Below, in pieces: positions 1 through 8,331 of a stretch of 64,000 bases of DNA. The position numbers and the translations under genes were made by a program. The notes under the pieces are model-generated. The model was not told the origin of the DNA and did no database searches. It saw only the letters and a list, made by a program, of their open reading frames with translations. Position 1 is the stretch's first letter. Every line of letters begins with the position of its first letter. This DNA comes from Chloroflexota bacterium (GTDB lineage Bacteria > Chloroflexota > UBA6077 > FW602-bin22 > CADDYW01), in contig CADDYW010000003.1 in assembly GCA_902810745.1 (NCBI GenBank), positions 1-64,000 on the forward strand. Reading direction: 5' to 3'.

Positions 1-170
1 GCTACGCCCGCCGAATGGCGAAGCTCGACCGACCGACCTTCCGCCAGAAGCTCTGGGCCCAGCTCGCCCGTCGTGGCTTCGACTTCGACGTGATCGGCCC
101 GGCGATCGACGCGGCGTGGCAAGCGGTAGCCGGCGACGGTGGAAGTGGCGAAGCGGACGATTTCTCGTAA
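1..170 (+). CDS. recX: RecX family regulator, C-terminal fragment (cut by window edge)
   Basis: Reading frame 3 is open from the first base to a TAA at 168-170 and encodes about 55 residues. The stretch YARRMAKLDRPTF, followed by RQKLWAQLARRGFDFDVI, matches the last three-helix repeat of RecX, the small protein that binds RecA filaments and limits recombinase activity. In that repeat a basic helix is followed by LxxRGF and an isoleucine-rich helix. The tail after the repeat is short and acidic, as is usual. The start and the first repeats lie outside the window, so the family call rests on this repeat alone. RecA, often next to it, would be expected upstream. Confidence 0.7.
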   Translation, partial: YARRMAKLDRPTFRQKLWAQLARRGFDFDVIGPAIDAAWQAVAGDGGSGEADDFS

Positions 171-337
171 AGTGCGTTCTACTCGCCACAGCAAGCCAGG
201 CTCGTGGATTAGGTGTTCCGCTATCCCTTTCGACGCGGCAATCAGCGATCTGATCAGATCGTTAGCCGCTTTCCGAGGAAAAATCTCCTTGCACGCGGCA
301 GCCCATCCGCGTACGATGCGGCTCAAAATTACCAGAG

Positions 338-1435
338 ATGTCGGTGAAACCAGCAGAGACGAAATCGTTGGCCATTATGCTCTGGGCAGCGCTTCTGATC
401 GCATCGATCGCGCGTCTCGTTCGCCAGGGTTTCGCGCCGCTTGCCCCGCGCAGTGACTTCCTCCTGTGGGTCCTCGACGGTCGGGCCGTCCGTGCCGGGG
501 CCAACCCCTACGTCGTCGACGCCCGGACGATCCCGGCCATGACTGGTTTCGCACCATCGCTCAGCGCACCTGCGAGCATGCTGTACGCTGCGGTCCTCTC
601 TCTAGCCGATCCTCCGGTTGCAGCTCGTGTACTACTTGTGCTCTCGGCACTTGCATTTATCCCGGTCGTACTTATACTCCTGCGTCACGTTTCGCCGGCC
701 CATCGCCTGCTCGCCGCCGCCTGGCTCCTGAACCTCGACTGCTTCTGGACCACGCTCGCCTCCGGTCAGATCTACGTCTTCCTCGCGCTGGCGTCCGTTG
801 GCGCGTGGGCGTTGATCGAGCGACGGCAGCTTGCCGCGGGTATCCTGATCGGCGTCGCTGCAGCGCTCAAGCCGAATCTCCTGCTCTGGCCCGTGCTCTT
901 GCTGCTCATAGGCAGCTTCGCCCCAGCAATCGCCGCGCTTGCCAGCGCTGGCGCACTGAGCCTGCTCGCAGCGGTTCTCTTCGGTCCAGTCATCTACCTC
1001 GAGTGGGTTCAGGCTACCCTCTCGCAGACCATGTGGGTCGTGCTCGAGAACGCCGCGCTGCCCGCGATTACCGCCCACGTAGGCTTACCCGGCCTGGGAA
1101 CGCCCACGTCAGTCGCGATCGTCGCCATCGCGGCGGTGCTGACACGCTGGCGCCGCCCCACGCCGCGTCGCCTGAGTGAGCTCGCACTGCCCGCGGTGCT
1201 CGAGGCTCGTCCGGCCTGGCTGCGGGGTCTCGTCGGCACGCTCATGATCGCATCCCTCGGCTATCTGGTCATGCTCGTGCCCGAGCCGATAGCGGGCCTT
1301 ACGATCGCGATCGTCGGCCCCGCGATCTACATCTTGGTCCTGCTCGGCGCGATCCCATCGGACTGGCGTTCCACCGTCGTTCGCCGCCTCTTTTCGGCTC
1401 GCCCCGAGATGCCACCCGCGATCACGCCTGGTTAG
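338..1435 (+). CDS. GT87-like (DUF2029) membrane glycosyltransferase
   Basis: This 365-residue protein is almost entirely hydrophobic, with about nine or ten predicted membrane segments. The central signature GQIYVFLALASVGAWALI followed about 25 residues later by GVAAALKPNLLLWP is typical of the GT87/DUF2029 polyprenyl-phosphate-mannose-dependent transferases, where the GQ...N/Y loop and the AALKP segment recur. Such enzymes add mannose or arabinose to lipid carriers or glycolipids on the outer face of the membrane. The acceptor cannot be read from sequence. The start has only a weak ribosome-binding site. An upstream start is excluded because the frame closes before the RecX stop. The gene stands alone, with no neighbour for cell-wall synthesis. 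Confidence 0.7.
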   Translation: MSVKPAETKSLAIMLWAALLIASIARLVRQGFAPLAPRSDFLLWVLDGRAVRAGANPYVVDARTIPAMTGFAPSLSAPASMLYAAVLSLADPPVAARVLLVLSALAFIPVVLILLRHVSPAHRLLAAAWLLNLDCFWTTLASGQIYVFLALASVGAWALIERRQLAAGILIGVAAALKPNLLLWPVLLLLIGSFAPAIAALASAGALSLLAAVLFGPVIYLEWVQATLSQTMWVVLENAALPAITAHVGLPGLGTPTSVAIVAIAAVLTRWRRPTPRRLSELALPAVLEARPAWLRGLVGTLMIASLGYLVMLVPEPIAGLTIAIVGPAIYILVLLGAIPSDWRSTVVRRLFSARPEMPPAITPG

Positions 1436-1557
1436 GACGTTCTGACCGAGGCGACCACCGAGCCGGGGTGCACCCGAAAGAGCGCTATTCCCTCGAGAGG
1501 ATATGCCACTCCCTCTTCCGACTACCCCGTCCCAGCGCGCCCGACCCCGGCGCCATC

Positions 1558-1586
1558 TTGTCAAGCTCGCGTATCCCGGATATGTT
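1558..1586 (+). promoter_or_regulatory. Sigma-A-type promoter candidate
   Basis: TTGTCA at 1558-1563 and TATGTT at 1581-1586 are separated by 17 bases. It would give a leader of about 200 bases ahead of the small membrane-protein gene at 1792. Confidence 0.4.
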
Positions 1587-1791
1587 ATCTCGCAGAGAGT
1601 CCAGGATCTTGAACGCGAGAGCCAGGGAGATGATGATCCGCGATCCATCTCTCGGGTGCCGGGCCGCGCCCCCCTCGTCCGTTCGCGCGGTCGAGTGTCC
1701 GAGAGGCGCCTCCGCGATCGCTCGCGTCATCCACTCTCTGCTCGATGGCGTCGCGATTCTGGATTCCGATCCAGGTCCGGAGGTGCGAGCC

Positions 1792-1980
1792 GTGCTCGAG
1801 ACACCGTACGATATCCTCGTCATCATCTGGGGTCTCGTCTTTATCATCGCCTGGGTCGCCTTCATCGCGGCCATGAACCATATCTTCCAGACCGAGGAAC
1901 GTATCTGGCAGCAGCGGGACGCGACGCCAGACGCATCGTCGGGCGTCAGTCAGCATCACCCACTCCATCCCACGGCCTGA
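1792..1980 (+). CDS. Small single-pass membrane protein (62 aa)
   Basis: A GTG at 1792 is preceded by GGAGG at about 1779-1783. It opens a 62-residue frame with a single strongly hydrophobic segment, residues about 8-31 (ILVIIWGLVFIIAWVAFIAA). A short polar tail rich in Gln, Asp and Ser follows. The frame stays open far upstream (from 1468), but that part has poor coding character, so the GTG with the good ribosome-binding site is preferred. I recognise no family. The size and topology resemble small membrane regulators or subunits, but no function can be assigned. Confidence 0.45.
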   Translation: MLETPYDILVIIWGLVFIIAWVAFIAAMNHIFQTEERIWQQRDATPDASSGVSQHHPLHPTA

Positions 1981-2444
1981 CCCTGGGGTCAACCGCGTGA
2001 GGTCGAGCACGGGGCATCGCCTCGGCTCGTGCTCCCGCCAGGTGAGGGTTCCGCGCGTCTTTGCTTGTCCACGTGCACCCGCGACTCGAGTGGACCATCC
2101 AGCCCGAGCCTCGGGGCCGGCAGACGTACGGTTCGGCGCGCGTGCGTGGGCTTCTGATCACGTTGCGTGCGAGAGGCACGATGTCGCGTGGAGCTCAAGG
2201 GACGAGAGGTCGAACCGGCGACGGCACCGGGACGTGGCACCCGGGACCGCCCCGCGAGTCTACATCAGACCCGAGGCAATGGATACCAAGGTCTGGCCTG
2301 GTCGGAAGCGGACGGCCACGGGGCCCGCGCCGCGGGTAGGGGCAGGCAGACGCCCCTACCCGGTCGAGCCATTCCGCGTATCGCCCTGGTGTCTCGGCCA
2401 GGGAGACGCCGGGGAATAGCTCCTGACCACTCCCTGGTCTGGGC
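1981..2444. other. Intergenic region, no convincing gene
   Basis: These 464 bases hold only overlapping frames with basic, low-quality translations. The one clear structure is the hairpin at 2334-2361. Confidence 0.5.
2334..2361. repeat. Perfect 10-bp stem-loop downstream of hsp20
   Basis: GGGTAGGGGC at 2334-2343 pairs exactly with GCCCCTACCC at 2352-2361 around an 8-base loop. It lies about 85 bases beyond the hsp20 stop on the minus strand and could end that transcript. There is no T-run on either side, so a classical intrinsic terminator is not shown. Confidence 0.5.
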
Positions 2445-2951
2445 CTAGCGAGTGCCGGCGCCAGCTGGCTGGCCAATCTGGATCTTGTGGCCAATCGCCG
2501 CCTGCGCCTTGGGCAGCACCAACGTGAGCAATCCGTTTTCGAACGTCGCACGCGCCTGCTGAGCGTTGACGCCGGTTGGTAGGGTAATGTCGCGTTCGAA
2601 CCGTCCGCTCGGTAGCTCGCGGATTAAGCACTGCTCGTGCTCTTTGCCAGGCTGAGCCCCTTCCTCGGCCGTCTTCTCCATCTCATCGTGTCGCAGGAAC
2701 TTGCCGCGAATCCGCACCACGTCATTCTCGACAGTCACGTCGATGTCCTGTGGACGGCAGCCCGGGCAGGCCATGCGAATGACGTACTCATTTCCACGCT
2801 CGCAGACGTCGACCGGCGCGAATGTCCCCATCGTCAGCGTGCGCTCGAAGAACCAGGGGGACATGAAGCGGCGCATGAAGTCATCCCACAGCCCGAAGAC
2901 ACTCGGAAACGCTGGCATCCCACGGGTTGTCGGATAGCGAGTTTCGGCCAC
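2445..2951 (-). CDS. hsp20: Hsp20 / alpha-crystallin small heat-shock protein
   Basis: This 168-residue holdase chaperone binds unfolding proteins and keeps them soluble as an oligomer. The alpha-crystallin domain spans about residues 45-150. It includes APVDVCERGNEYVIRMACPG, the strand segment IDVTVENDVVRIRGK, a Cys-containing inserted loop, and the closing motif ATFENGLLTLVLPKA (the family A-x-x-x-n-G-v-L pattern). The terminal IQI motif lies near the C-terminus. The frame is open further upstream, but the GTG at 2951 has AGGAGG eight bases before it and is the best start. It follows the MFS transporter by about 62 bases on the same strand, so cotranscription is possible. No CIRCE-type operator is visible. 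Confidence 0.9.
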   Translation of the reverse strand: MAETRYPTTRGMPAFPSVFGLWDDFMRRFMSPWFFERTLTMGTFAPVDVCERGNEYVIRMACPGCRPQDIDVTVENDVVRIRGKFLRHDEMEKTAEEGAQPGKEHEQCLIRELPSGRFERDITLPTGVNAQQARATFENGLLTLVLPKAQAAIGHKIQIGQPAGAGTR

Positions 2952-3013
2952 GGATCTACCCTCCTGAAAAGTCTGGTGTGACGTCGCAGACGCCAGGAGC
3001 GTTTGTGCATAAC

Positions 3014-4297
3014 TCATGCCCGGGGAAGGCGCAGCGCCAGGAGAGCGGCGAGCGCCGCGACGGCTGCCAGGGCGCCATAGGCGGAGCCAATCTGCCCGCC
3101 CGCGGCGTCGATAATCTGCCCCGTGCCCGGTAGCGCCAGCGCCGAGATACTCGTGCCCAGACCCCAGACGACGCCGACGGCTGTGCCGGTACGCTCGCCT
3201 GGTGCGAGCTCCGAAGCGTAGACCATCGTTACCGGTGGCGTCAGGCTCGCCCAGAAACCGACGAGGACCGACAGGGCGATCGTCCAGCCAATCGATGGCG
3301 CCAGCAGGAAGAGAACGATCGAGAGGCAGGTTCCGGTCAGGGCAACCGTCAGAAGGTTGCGTCGCCCGAGGCGATCGGAGATCGCGCCGCCGAGGGGCTG
3401 GGCAAGAAACGCTGCGCCTGACATCAGCGCGGTCAGGAGCGCCGAGCTCGAGAGCGAGTAGCCGCGCGAGACGTAGTAGGAGGGCAGCCAGTTGGTGAAC
3501 GTAGAGCTGGTCGCGAGAGCCAGCCCATTGACCACGGTAAGCACCACGAGCGGTCGGGTGATACCGGCCAGCAGTCCACGGCTCCCCCGGCTGGCCGGCT
3601 CAACCAGCGCGAGCCCGACGATGGCGGCTGCCGCGAGCCCGGGTAGTGCCAGCCACGCGGCCACGCGATGCCACTCCATCCACCGCAGCAAGAACCCGGC
3701 GACGATCGGTCCGAGAACGAATCCCGCGGCGTTCCCCACGCCGTGGATACCCTGGGCAAAACCACGCCCGTGCTTCTCGAAGGCGTAGGCGAGCAGCGTC
3801 GCACTCTGCGGATGATAGGTCGACGCGGCGATACCAAGACAGAATGCCGCCAGCAGGACGGCCAGAAAGCTCTGACTCAGCCCGAGCCCGATCATCGCGC
3901 CCGCGAAGGCCAGGAATCCAACCGCCATCAGCGCCCGACGCAAGGTCCGCCGGTCGGCGATATAGCCCAGCGTTGGCTGAAGGATCGCCGACGTCACCTG
4001 GGTGACGAACGGGATGATGGCCACGGCCGCATAGCTCAAACCAAAGCTTGCCCGGATCGCCGGAAGCATCGCGGGCAAGACGAGGGTGTAGAAATCGTTG
4101 ACGGTGTGGCAGGCAACCAGGGCGATCAGGATGCGCTGGCGATGGAGCCGCGGACTCGACGGTGAGCGAACGGCACCGGGGGAGATCGAAAAATCGGGAG
4201 GCTGAATCACGGCGTCCTGCACCGGGCTCGAGGGCTGTCGGTCGGAGCCAGGCGAGCCGCCTGGTGCCCCAGCACTGGACGCTCCCTGATCCGTCAT
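3014..4297 (-). CDS. MFS transporter, fosmidomycin-resistance (Fsr)-like
   Basis: This 427-residue major facilitator has about 12 membrane segments. The first helix reads HTVNDFYTLVLPAMLPAIR and is followed by a QPTLGYIADRR loop, a pattern typical of the Fsr branch (H..ND in helix 1, QP.xG..xDr in the 2-3 loop). Members export drugs or metabolites by proton antiport; the substrate is unknown here. A cytosolic, Ser/Pro-rich N-terminal extension of about 55 residues precedes helix 1. The ATG at 4297 is chosen because a TACAAT -10 element lies at 4330-4325, which leaves about 20 bases of leader. The further upstream in-frame ATG (4336) would fall before the predicted transcription start. Confidence 0.8.
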   Translation of the reverse strand: MTDQGASSAGAPGGSPGSDRQPSSPVQDAVIQPPDFSISPGAVRSPSSPRLHRQRILIALVACHTVNDFYTLVLPAMLPAIRASFGLSYAAVAIIPFVTQVTSAILQPTLGYIADRRTLRRALMAVGFLAFAGAMIGLGLSQSFLAVLLAAFCLGIAASTYHPQSATLLAYAFEKHGRGFAQGIHGVGNAAGFVLGPIVAGFLLRWMEWHRVAAWLALPGLAAAAIVGLALVEPASRGSRGLLAGITRPLVVLTVVNGLALATSSTFTNWLPSYYVSRGYSLSSSALLTALMSGAAFLAQPLGGAISDRLGRRNLLTVALTGTCLSIVLFLLAPSIGWTIALSVLVGFWASLTPPVTMVYASELAPGERTGTAVGVVWGLGTSISALALPGTGQIIDAAGGQIGSAYGALAAVAALAALLALRLPRA

Positions 4298-4324
4298 CCC
4301 TGATCCCAGAGTCCTTTGCAGGCG

Positions 4325-4330
4325 ATTGTA
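4325..4330 (-). promoter_or_regulatory. -10 element for the MFS gene
   Basis: TACAAT on the minus strand lies 28 bases before the chosen ATG. The -35 region is weak (TTGCGT at a 21-base spacing). It sits back to back with the plus-strand promoter at 4349. Confidence 0.4.
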
Positions 4331-4348
4331 GCACAATCGTTAAAACCG

Positions 4349-4377
4349 TTGACGCAAGCAGACACGTATGCTAATGT
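4349..4377 (+). promoter_or_regulatory. Promoter for the structured leader and 57-aa ORF
   Basis: TTGACG at 4349-4354 and TAATGT at 4372-4377 are separated by 17 bases. Transcription would start near 4384 and run through the structured region towards the ORF at 4813. Confidence 0.45.
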
Positions 4378-4383
4378 ATATAC

Positions 4384-4812
4384 GTGGGGCTGAAACGTGC
4401 CGCATCCCCGCGTAGATGAGCGTCGCCCGCGTATCTGGTCTCTTCGGTCGTCTGTACAGGTTCGCTTCAGCATCTGGTATCGTTCGTGCCCGGTATCTTT
4501 GATCTGCTGGTGCAGTCAAATTCTGACATGGTCGGTTTCCCCCATCCACGTCACCGTCTGGAGCCGGGCAGATCAACGTCGCGGTACCCTTCTTGGAGGG
4601 ATACTCGGGGTGCTTCCCGACAATCCCTGTCCCGGTGGGGAGGTGGTGGGGAATCTTTCCCGAACGCATCCCCTGGGCGTGTGCGAGCAGAGGGAAATCT
4701 GCTGATTCATACTTCCCACATGAGCCTGTGACGCGGCTGATTGGTCGACGGCACTGATCGTGCACCGCCTGGCCCCTGTCGCAGCACATTCTTCAAGGAG
4801 GCTGGTAAGTTC
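4384..4812 (+). other. Long structured leader or small RNA, unassigned
   Basis: About 430 bases without a convincing gene lie between a promoter and the 57-aa ORF. Two clear hairpins are visible. One is GGGAT/ATCCC (4598-4602 with 4623-4627) stacked over CGGG/CCCG (4606-4609 with 4616-4619), with a symmetric 3x3 internal loop. The other is AGCAGA/TCTGCT (4686-4691 with 4698-4703) with loop GGGAAA. I compared it with the core motifs of tmRNA, RNase P RNA, SRP RNA and a glutamine riboswitch and saw none of them. Confidence 0.35.
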
Positions 4813-4986
4813 ATGTCCCCCCTTCCCTCTCCCGATGAGCGACGGAAGCGGCTCAAGATCCTCGGGCTAGAGCCATCTACCCGTCGTGCTTCCCCCCTTC
4901 CCGGGCGCAAATCGGCCGCCGCCGAAGAGCGCCTCCAGCAGCAGAAAGAGGGGCGGCGCCGATCGAAGCATGCACCCCGAAGCTGA
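4813..4986 (+). CDS. Small basic protein (57 aa), unknown
   Basis: ATG at 4813 follows AAGGAGG eleven bases upstream. The protein is rich in Arg, Lys, Ser and Pro, with an SPDERRKRLKILGLEP start and a Glu/Gln/Arg helix near the end. No membrane segment, cysteine pair or known domain is visible. It ends 12 bases before the stop of convergent glnA. It might be a nucleic-acid-binding peptide, but that is only a composition argument. Confidence 0.4.
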   Translation: MSPLPSPDERRKRLKILGLEPSTRRASPLPGRKSAAAEERLQQQKEGRRRSKHAPRS

Positions 4987-4998
4987 GCAGCGAAAAAC

Positions 4999-6357
4999 TC
5001 AATACTCTTCCAGGTAGCGCTCGAGCTCCCACGGGCTGACGTAGGTTCGATATTCGTTCCACTCGATCGTCTTCGCTTCGAGGAATCGCTCGAACACGTG
5101 CGGGCCCAGGGCAGCCTGAACAACCTCATCTTTCCGGAGCTCGTCGAGCGCTGCCCCGAGCGACCCCGGCAGCACGTTGATCTGACGGCGTAATCGCTCG
5201 TCCTCGTCGAAGGTGTACAGATTCTCTTCGACGGGCTCGGGAAGCGGAAGCTTGCGGCGAATCCCGTCCAGACCAGCCGCCAGCATCACCGCGAATGCCA
5301 GGTAGGGATTGCAGCTCGGATCCGGACAGCGGATCTCGACGCGGGTTGCTTTGGGCCGCCCTGGACTGATCCGTGGGACGCGAATCAGCGCCGAACGGTT
5401 GACCCGTGCCCAGCTCACGTACACCGGCGCCTCGTACCCGGGAACGAGACGCTTGTACGAATTGACCAGTGGCGCCAGCACCGCCGTCATCGCCTGGGCG
5501 TGGTGGAGCTGACCGGCGATGAAATGCTTTGCCAGCGCCGACAGCCCGTACTCGTCGCTTGGATCGGCGAAAGCGTTGTTCCCATCGCGGTCAAATAAAC
5601 TCTGGTGCGTGTGCATTCCCGAGCCGCTGATGCCAAAGATCGGCTTGGGCATAAACGTCGCGTGCAGGTTGTGCTGCTGGGCGATCGCCTTGAGCGTGTA
5701 CTTGAAGGTGACCGTGTTATCGGCAGCCGTCAACGCATCCGCGTATTCGAAGTCGATCTCGTGCTGACCGGCCGCAACCTCGTGATGGCTGGTCTCGACC
5801 TTGATCCCCATGTGCTCGAGCGCATTGACCATCTCTTTCCGAACGTAGGAGGCGAGATCGGTCGAGAAGTCGAAGTATCCCGCCTGGTCGTGCGGCAATG
5901 GTCGGATTCGGCCGGCCTCGTCTGGGCGAAAGAGGAAAAACTCGACCTCGGGGCCGGCGTTGAAGACGTAGCCCAGATCTTCTGCCTCGCGCATGACCCG
6001 CGCCAGGACCGCCCGAGGATCCCCGGAAAAGATCTCGCCGTTCGGGTTGTACACCCAGCAGATCGCGCGGGCGGTCGTATCTTCGCCGCGCTCCCACGGG
6101 ATGATCTGGAAGGTCCGGAGATCGGGCATCAGGAACATGTCGCTTTCGGCGATTCGCGCGAATCCCTCGATCGACGAGCCGTCAAACCACTTCCCGTGCT
6201 CGATCGCGTCCGGAAACTGCTCGATCGGGATGGTGACGCTCTTTACCACCCCGACGATGTCGGTGAACTGAAGATTTACGAATCGAACGCCTTCGCGCTC
6301 GGCCTTTGTCAGGACCTCGTCCGCGAGGTTCGACGGCGTGCGGTTGTCCGTGACCAC
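4999..6357 (-). CDS. glnA: Glutamine synthetase, type I (alpha-like)
   Basis: This 452-residue enzyme makes glutamine from glutamate, ammonia and ATP, the main entry of nitrogen into metabolism. Visible signatures are WFDGSSIEGFARIAESDM near the N-terminus, the metal-binding AGPEVEFFLF, the EVAAGQHEIDF segment, the ATP-binding KPIFGISGSGMHTHQSL, the loop LVNSYKRLVPGYEAP and the glutamate/phosphate site RVEIRCPDPSCNPYLA. The length and the absence of the roughly 25-residue insertion point to the GSI-alpha type. The E. coli adenylylation context NLYDLPPEE is replaced by NLYTFDEDE, so feedback inhibition rather than adenylylation is expected. The start is GTG with AGGGAG five bases upstream. No GlnR or PII gene is adjacent. 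Confidence 0.95.
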   Translation of the reverse strand: MVTDNRTPSNLADEVLTKAEREGVRFVNLQFTDIVGVVKSVTIPIEQFPDAIEHGKWFDGSSIEGFARIAESDMFLMPDLRTFQIIPWERGEDTTARAICWVYNPNGEIFSGDPRAVLARVMREAEDLGYVFNAGPEVEFFLFRPDEAGRIRPLPHDQAGYFDFSTDLASYVRKEMVNALEHMGIKVETSHHEVAAGQHEIDFEYADALTAADNTVTFKYTLKAIAQQHNLHATFMPKPIFGISGSGMHTHQSLFDRDGNNAFADPSDEYGLSALAKHFIAGQLHHAQAMTAVLAPLVNSYKRLVPGYEAPVYVSWARVNRSALIRVPRISPGRPKATRVEIRCPDPSCNPYLAFAVMLAAGLDGIRRKLPLPEPVEENLYTFDEDERLRRQINVLPGSLGAALDELRKDEVVQAALGPHVFERFLEAKTIEWNEYRTYVSPWELERYLEEY

Positions 6358-6755
6358 TCTCGCTCCCTACTGTTTTCACCCGGGAAGCGGCCGAGATGAC
6401 CCCTGCCTCTCCCTTGCTCCCACGTACGAGCACGCCGCGCGTGGAACGTGCTCCCCGGCGCTTTCACCTGGAATCGTGTCCGCTTCAAGCCCCGGGGGAC
6501 GCGTCTCGTCCGCGTGCGACCTACCCGCGACAGAAGTTTATACCACATCGGCACGCCTGATCGCCACCCGTCGCACCACCTCGATCGCCCCGGGTTTGCC
6601 AGGACGGGGGACTGGCATCGTTCCTGCCCCGCTGCTACGTCCCTGTGCGGGCTGGTTGCCGTCCCTGGCGAAGCCCGCGTGGCTGGGATCAGACGCGGAA
6701 GGAGGACAACGTCCACGCATCCGCCGCCGTCGGGATTCTCCGCCGAGGAGGAGCC
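6358..6755. other. Divergent intergenic region glnA/rhomboid
   Basis: 398 bases with no convincing gene. It contains a candidate glnA promoter (6537-6545) and the GGAGGAG ribosome-binding site of the rhomboid gene. Confidence 0.5.
6537..6545 (-). promoter_or_regulatory. Extended -10 promoter candidate for glnA
   Basis: On the minus strand TGGTATAAA forms an extended -10 element about 180 bases upstream of the glnA GTG. No good -35 is present. Confidence 0.35.
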
Positions 6756-7424
6756 ATGGTACCGGTCTATGACGAAACCCGCCATCCCGGAGGTGGGTTC
6801 CCGTACGGAGTCATCCTCCTCATCACCGCGAACGTGCTGGTCTTTTTCCTCGAGCTCGTCAACGGTGCGCAGTGGGCACTCCAGTTCGCTCTGGTCCCCA
6901 ACGACCTCCTGCACGGAGTCGCGCCGTGGACAATCTTCACGTCCATGTTCATCCACGCCGGCTGGCTCCACATCATCGGGAATATGATCTATCTCTGGGT
7001 CTTCGGTGATGAGCTAGATGCCGACTACATGGGCTCCCTGCGCTTCGTGATCTTCTACTTTCTCTGTGGCCTGGCCGCCACCGCGCTCCAGATCGCCGCC
7101 GACCCGACGTCGACGGTGCCTAACCTGGGCGCGAGTGGCGCGATCGCGGGGGTTCTCGGCGGGTTCCTCGTCATCTTCCCTCGCGATGAGATCCTAACCT
7201 TCTTCCTCGTGCCGATTCCGATCCCGGTCCGCCTCTCGGCGACGATTCTGGTCATCTTCTGGTTCGTCTTCCAGCTCGCCAGCGGCATCCTCAGTCTCGT
7301 CGGGCCAACCGGAGAAGGTGGCGTCGCTTACTTTGCTCACGTCGGCGGCTTCCTGGCGGGAATCATTCTGGTGAAGTTTTTCGCCGAGCCACGACCCAGA
7401 CAGTACACCGGAGGAACACCATGA
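6756..7424 (+). CDS. Rhomboid family intramembrane serine protease
   Basis: This 222-residue, six-helix membrane protease cleaves other membrane proteins within the bilayer. The helix-2 pattern HAGWLHIIGNMIYLWVFG carries the conserved His and Asn. The catalytic serine lies in LGASGAIAGVLGG (helix 4, GASG) and the catalytic His in AHVGGFLAG (helix 6). Both residues of the dyad are therefore present and the enzyme should be active. ATG at 6756 has GGAGGAG just upstream; the frame is open earlier but lacks a better site. Its stop overlaps the next gene's ATG (ATGA at 7421-7424), which suggests translational coupling with a membrane-anchored methyltransferase. Confidence 0.9.
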   Translation: MVPVYDETRHPGGGFPYGVILLITANVLVFFLELVNGAQWALQFALVPNDLLHGVAPWTIFTSMFIHAGWLHIIGNMIYLWVFGDELDADYMGSLRFVIFYFLCGLAATALQIAADPTSTVPNLGASGAIAGVLGGFLVIFPRDEILTFFLVPIPIPVRLSATILVIFWFVFQLASGILSLVGPTGEGGVAYFAHVGGFLAGIILVKFFAEPRPRQYTGGTP

Positions 7425-8302
7425 CTGCCCGCGACATCTTTCGGTGGGTCGGAATACTGACGATCGCGCACGGAGTGGCACTCGTCGTCGGCGGGCGACA
7501 GACGGTGCGAATCATCGCGATGCTGGTGCCGCGCTGGTACCGCCCGTGGATCCAACCGATCGCCCGCGCTACCCCGGCGGTTGTACGGATCATCGGCGCT
7601 GTCGAAGCGATCCTCGGACTTCAGATCCTGGCCATGGCGCCACCCGCACCCAGGCCTTTCCGGTGGCTCGCAGCGGCTGCGCTCGCGCCGCTGGGCACAC
7701 TCTGGCGGGCCACCGTTGCCAACCAGGCCGAGCGCGCGTTCTCCGACGTGCTCCGCCAGTATGTCCCACCCGGCGCTCGGGTGCTGGACCTTGGCTGCGG
7801 CAGCGGCGATAACCTCGCTCGCCTGCTCGAGGCCGATCTTCCGTTCGGGTCGTATCTGGGCCTCGATCAGTCACCGGATGCTCTGGCGCGCGCCCGTGCG
7901 CGCTTCGGCGACCTCGCGCGGGTCGACTTCCTGCGGAATGATCTGCTGAACGAGCAGCTTCCGGCCGGCGAGTTCGACCTGATCCTCTCAACCTGGGCAC
8001 TGGACCGGATCGAGGATCCTTTTGCGCTCGTCGTGCGTGCGCTGCGTCAGCTTCGCCAGGGCGGCCACGCGCTGTTCCTCTTCGCGAGCCCACCGCGGGG
8101 TCGCTGGGCCAGCCTGGCCGATCGCCTCGCACGGCTAGCCGGTCGGCAGCTCCATCCGGGGAGCATCTATTACGGGCTGCCTGAGTTTGCCGCCGAGCAG
8201 GAATTCGCCGATGGTCTGATCAGCCTCGTCATCCTGGAGCATCCGGCGCCGGCTCCCGCCCCGGTCAGCGCTGCGCCTCCAGAACGGAGTGCTGGGCTCT
8301 GA
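7421..8302 (+). CDS. Membrane-anchored SAM-dependent methyltransferase
   Basis: This 293-residue protein has two parts. Residues 1-105 hold two or three hydrophobic stretches (GILTIAHGVALVVGG, VVRIIGAVEAILGLQILAM) resembling small membrane-integral domains. Residues about 110-275 form a class I methyltransferase with motif I VLDLGCGSGDNL, the acidic end of strand 2 in YLGLDQSPDAL, and the motif IV region FDLILSTWALDRI. The substrate is unknown. A ubiquinone/menaquinone or phospholipid methylase is possible given the membrane anchor. Its ATG overlaps the rhomboid stop and has GGAGG six bases upstream, so the two are one transcription unit. The last 20 residues are Pro/Ala-rich. Confidence 0.75.
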   Translation: MTARDIFRWVGILTIAHGVALVVGGRQTVRIIAMLVPRWYRPWIQPIARATPAVVRIIGAVEAILGLQILAMAPPAPRPFRWLAAAALAPLGTLWRATVANQAERAFSDVLRQYVPPGARVLDLGCGSGDNLARLLEADLPFGSYLGLDQSPDALARARARFGDLARVDFLRNDLLNEQLPAGEFDLILSTWALDRIEDPFALVVRALRQLRQGGHALFLFASPPRGRWASLADRLARLAGRQLHPGSIYYGLPEFAAEQEFADGLISLVILEHPAPAPAPVSAAPPERSAGL

Positions 8303-8331
8303 ATCTCCTCGTCGCGTGGTCACGCGCCGCG

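Noticed and set aside
4384-4812. tmRNA, RNase P RNA, SRP RNA or glutamine riboswitch
   Set aside because: None of their conserved core motifs was seen.
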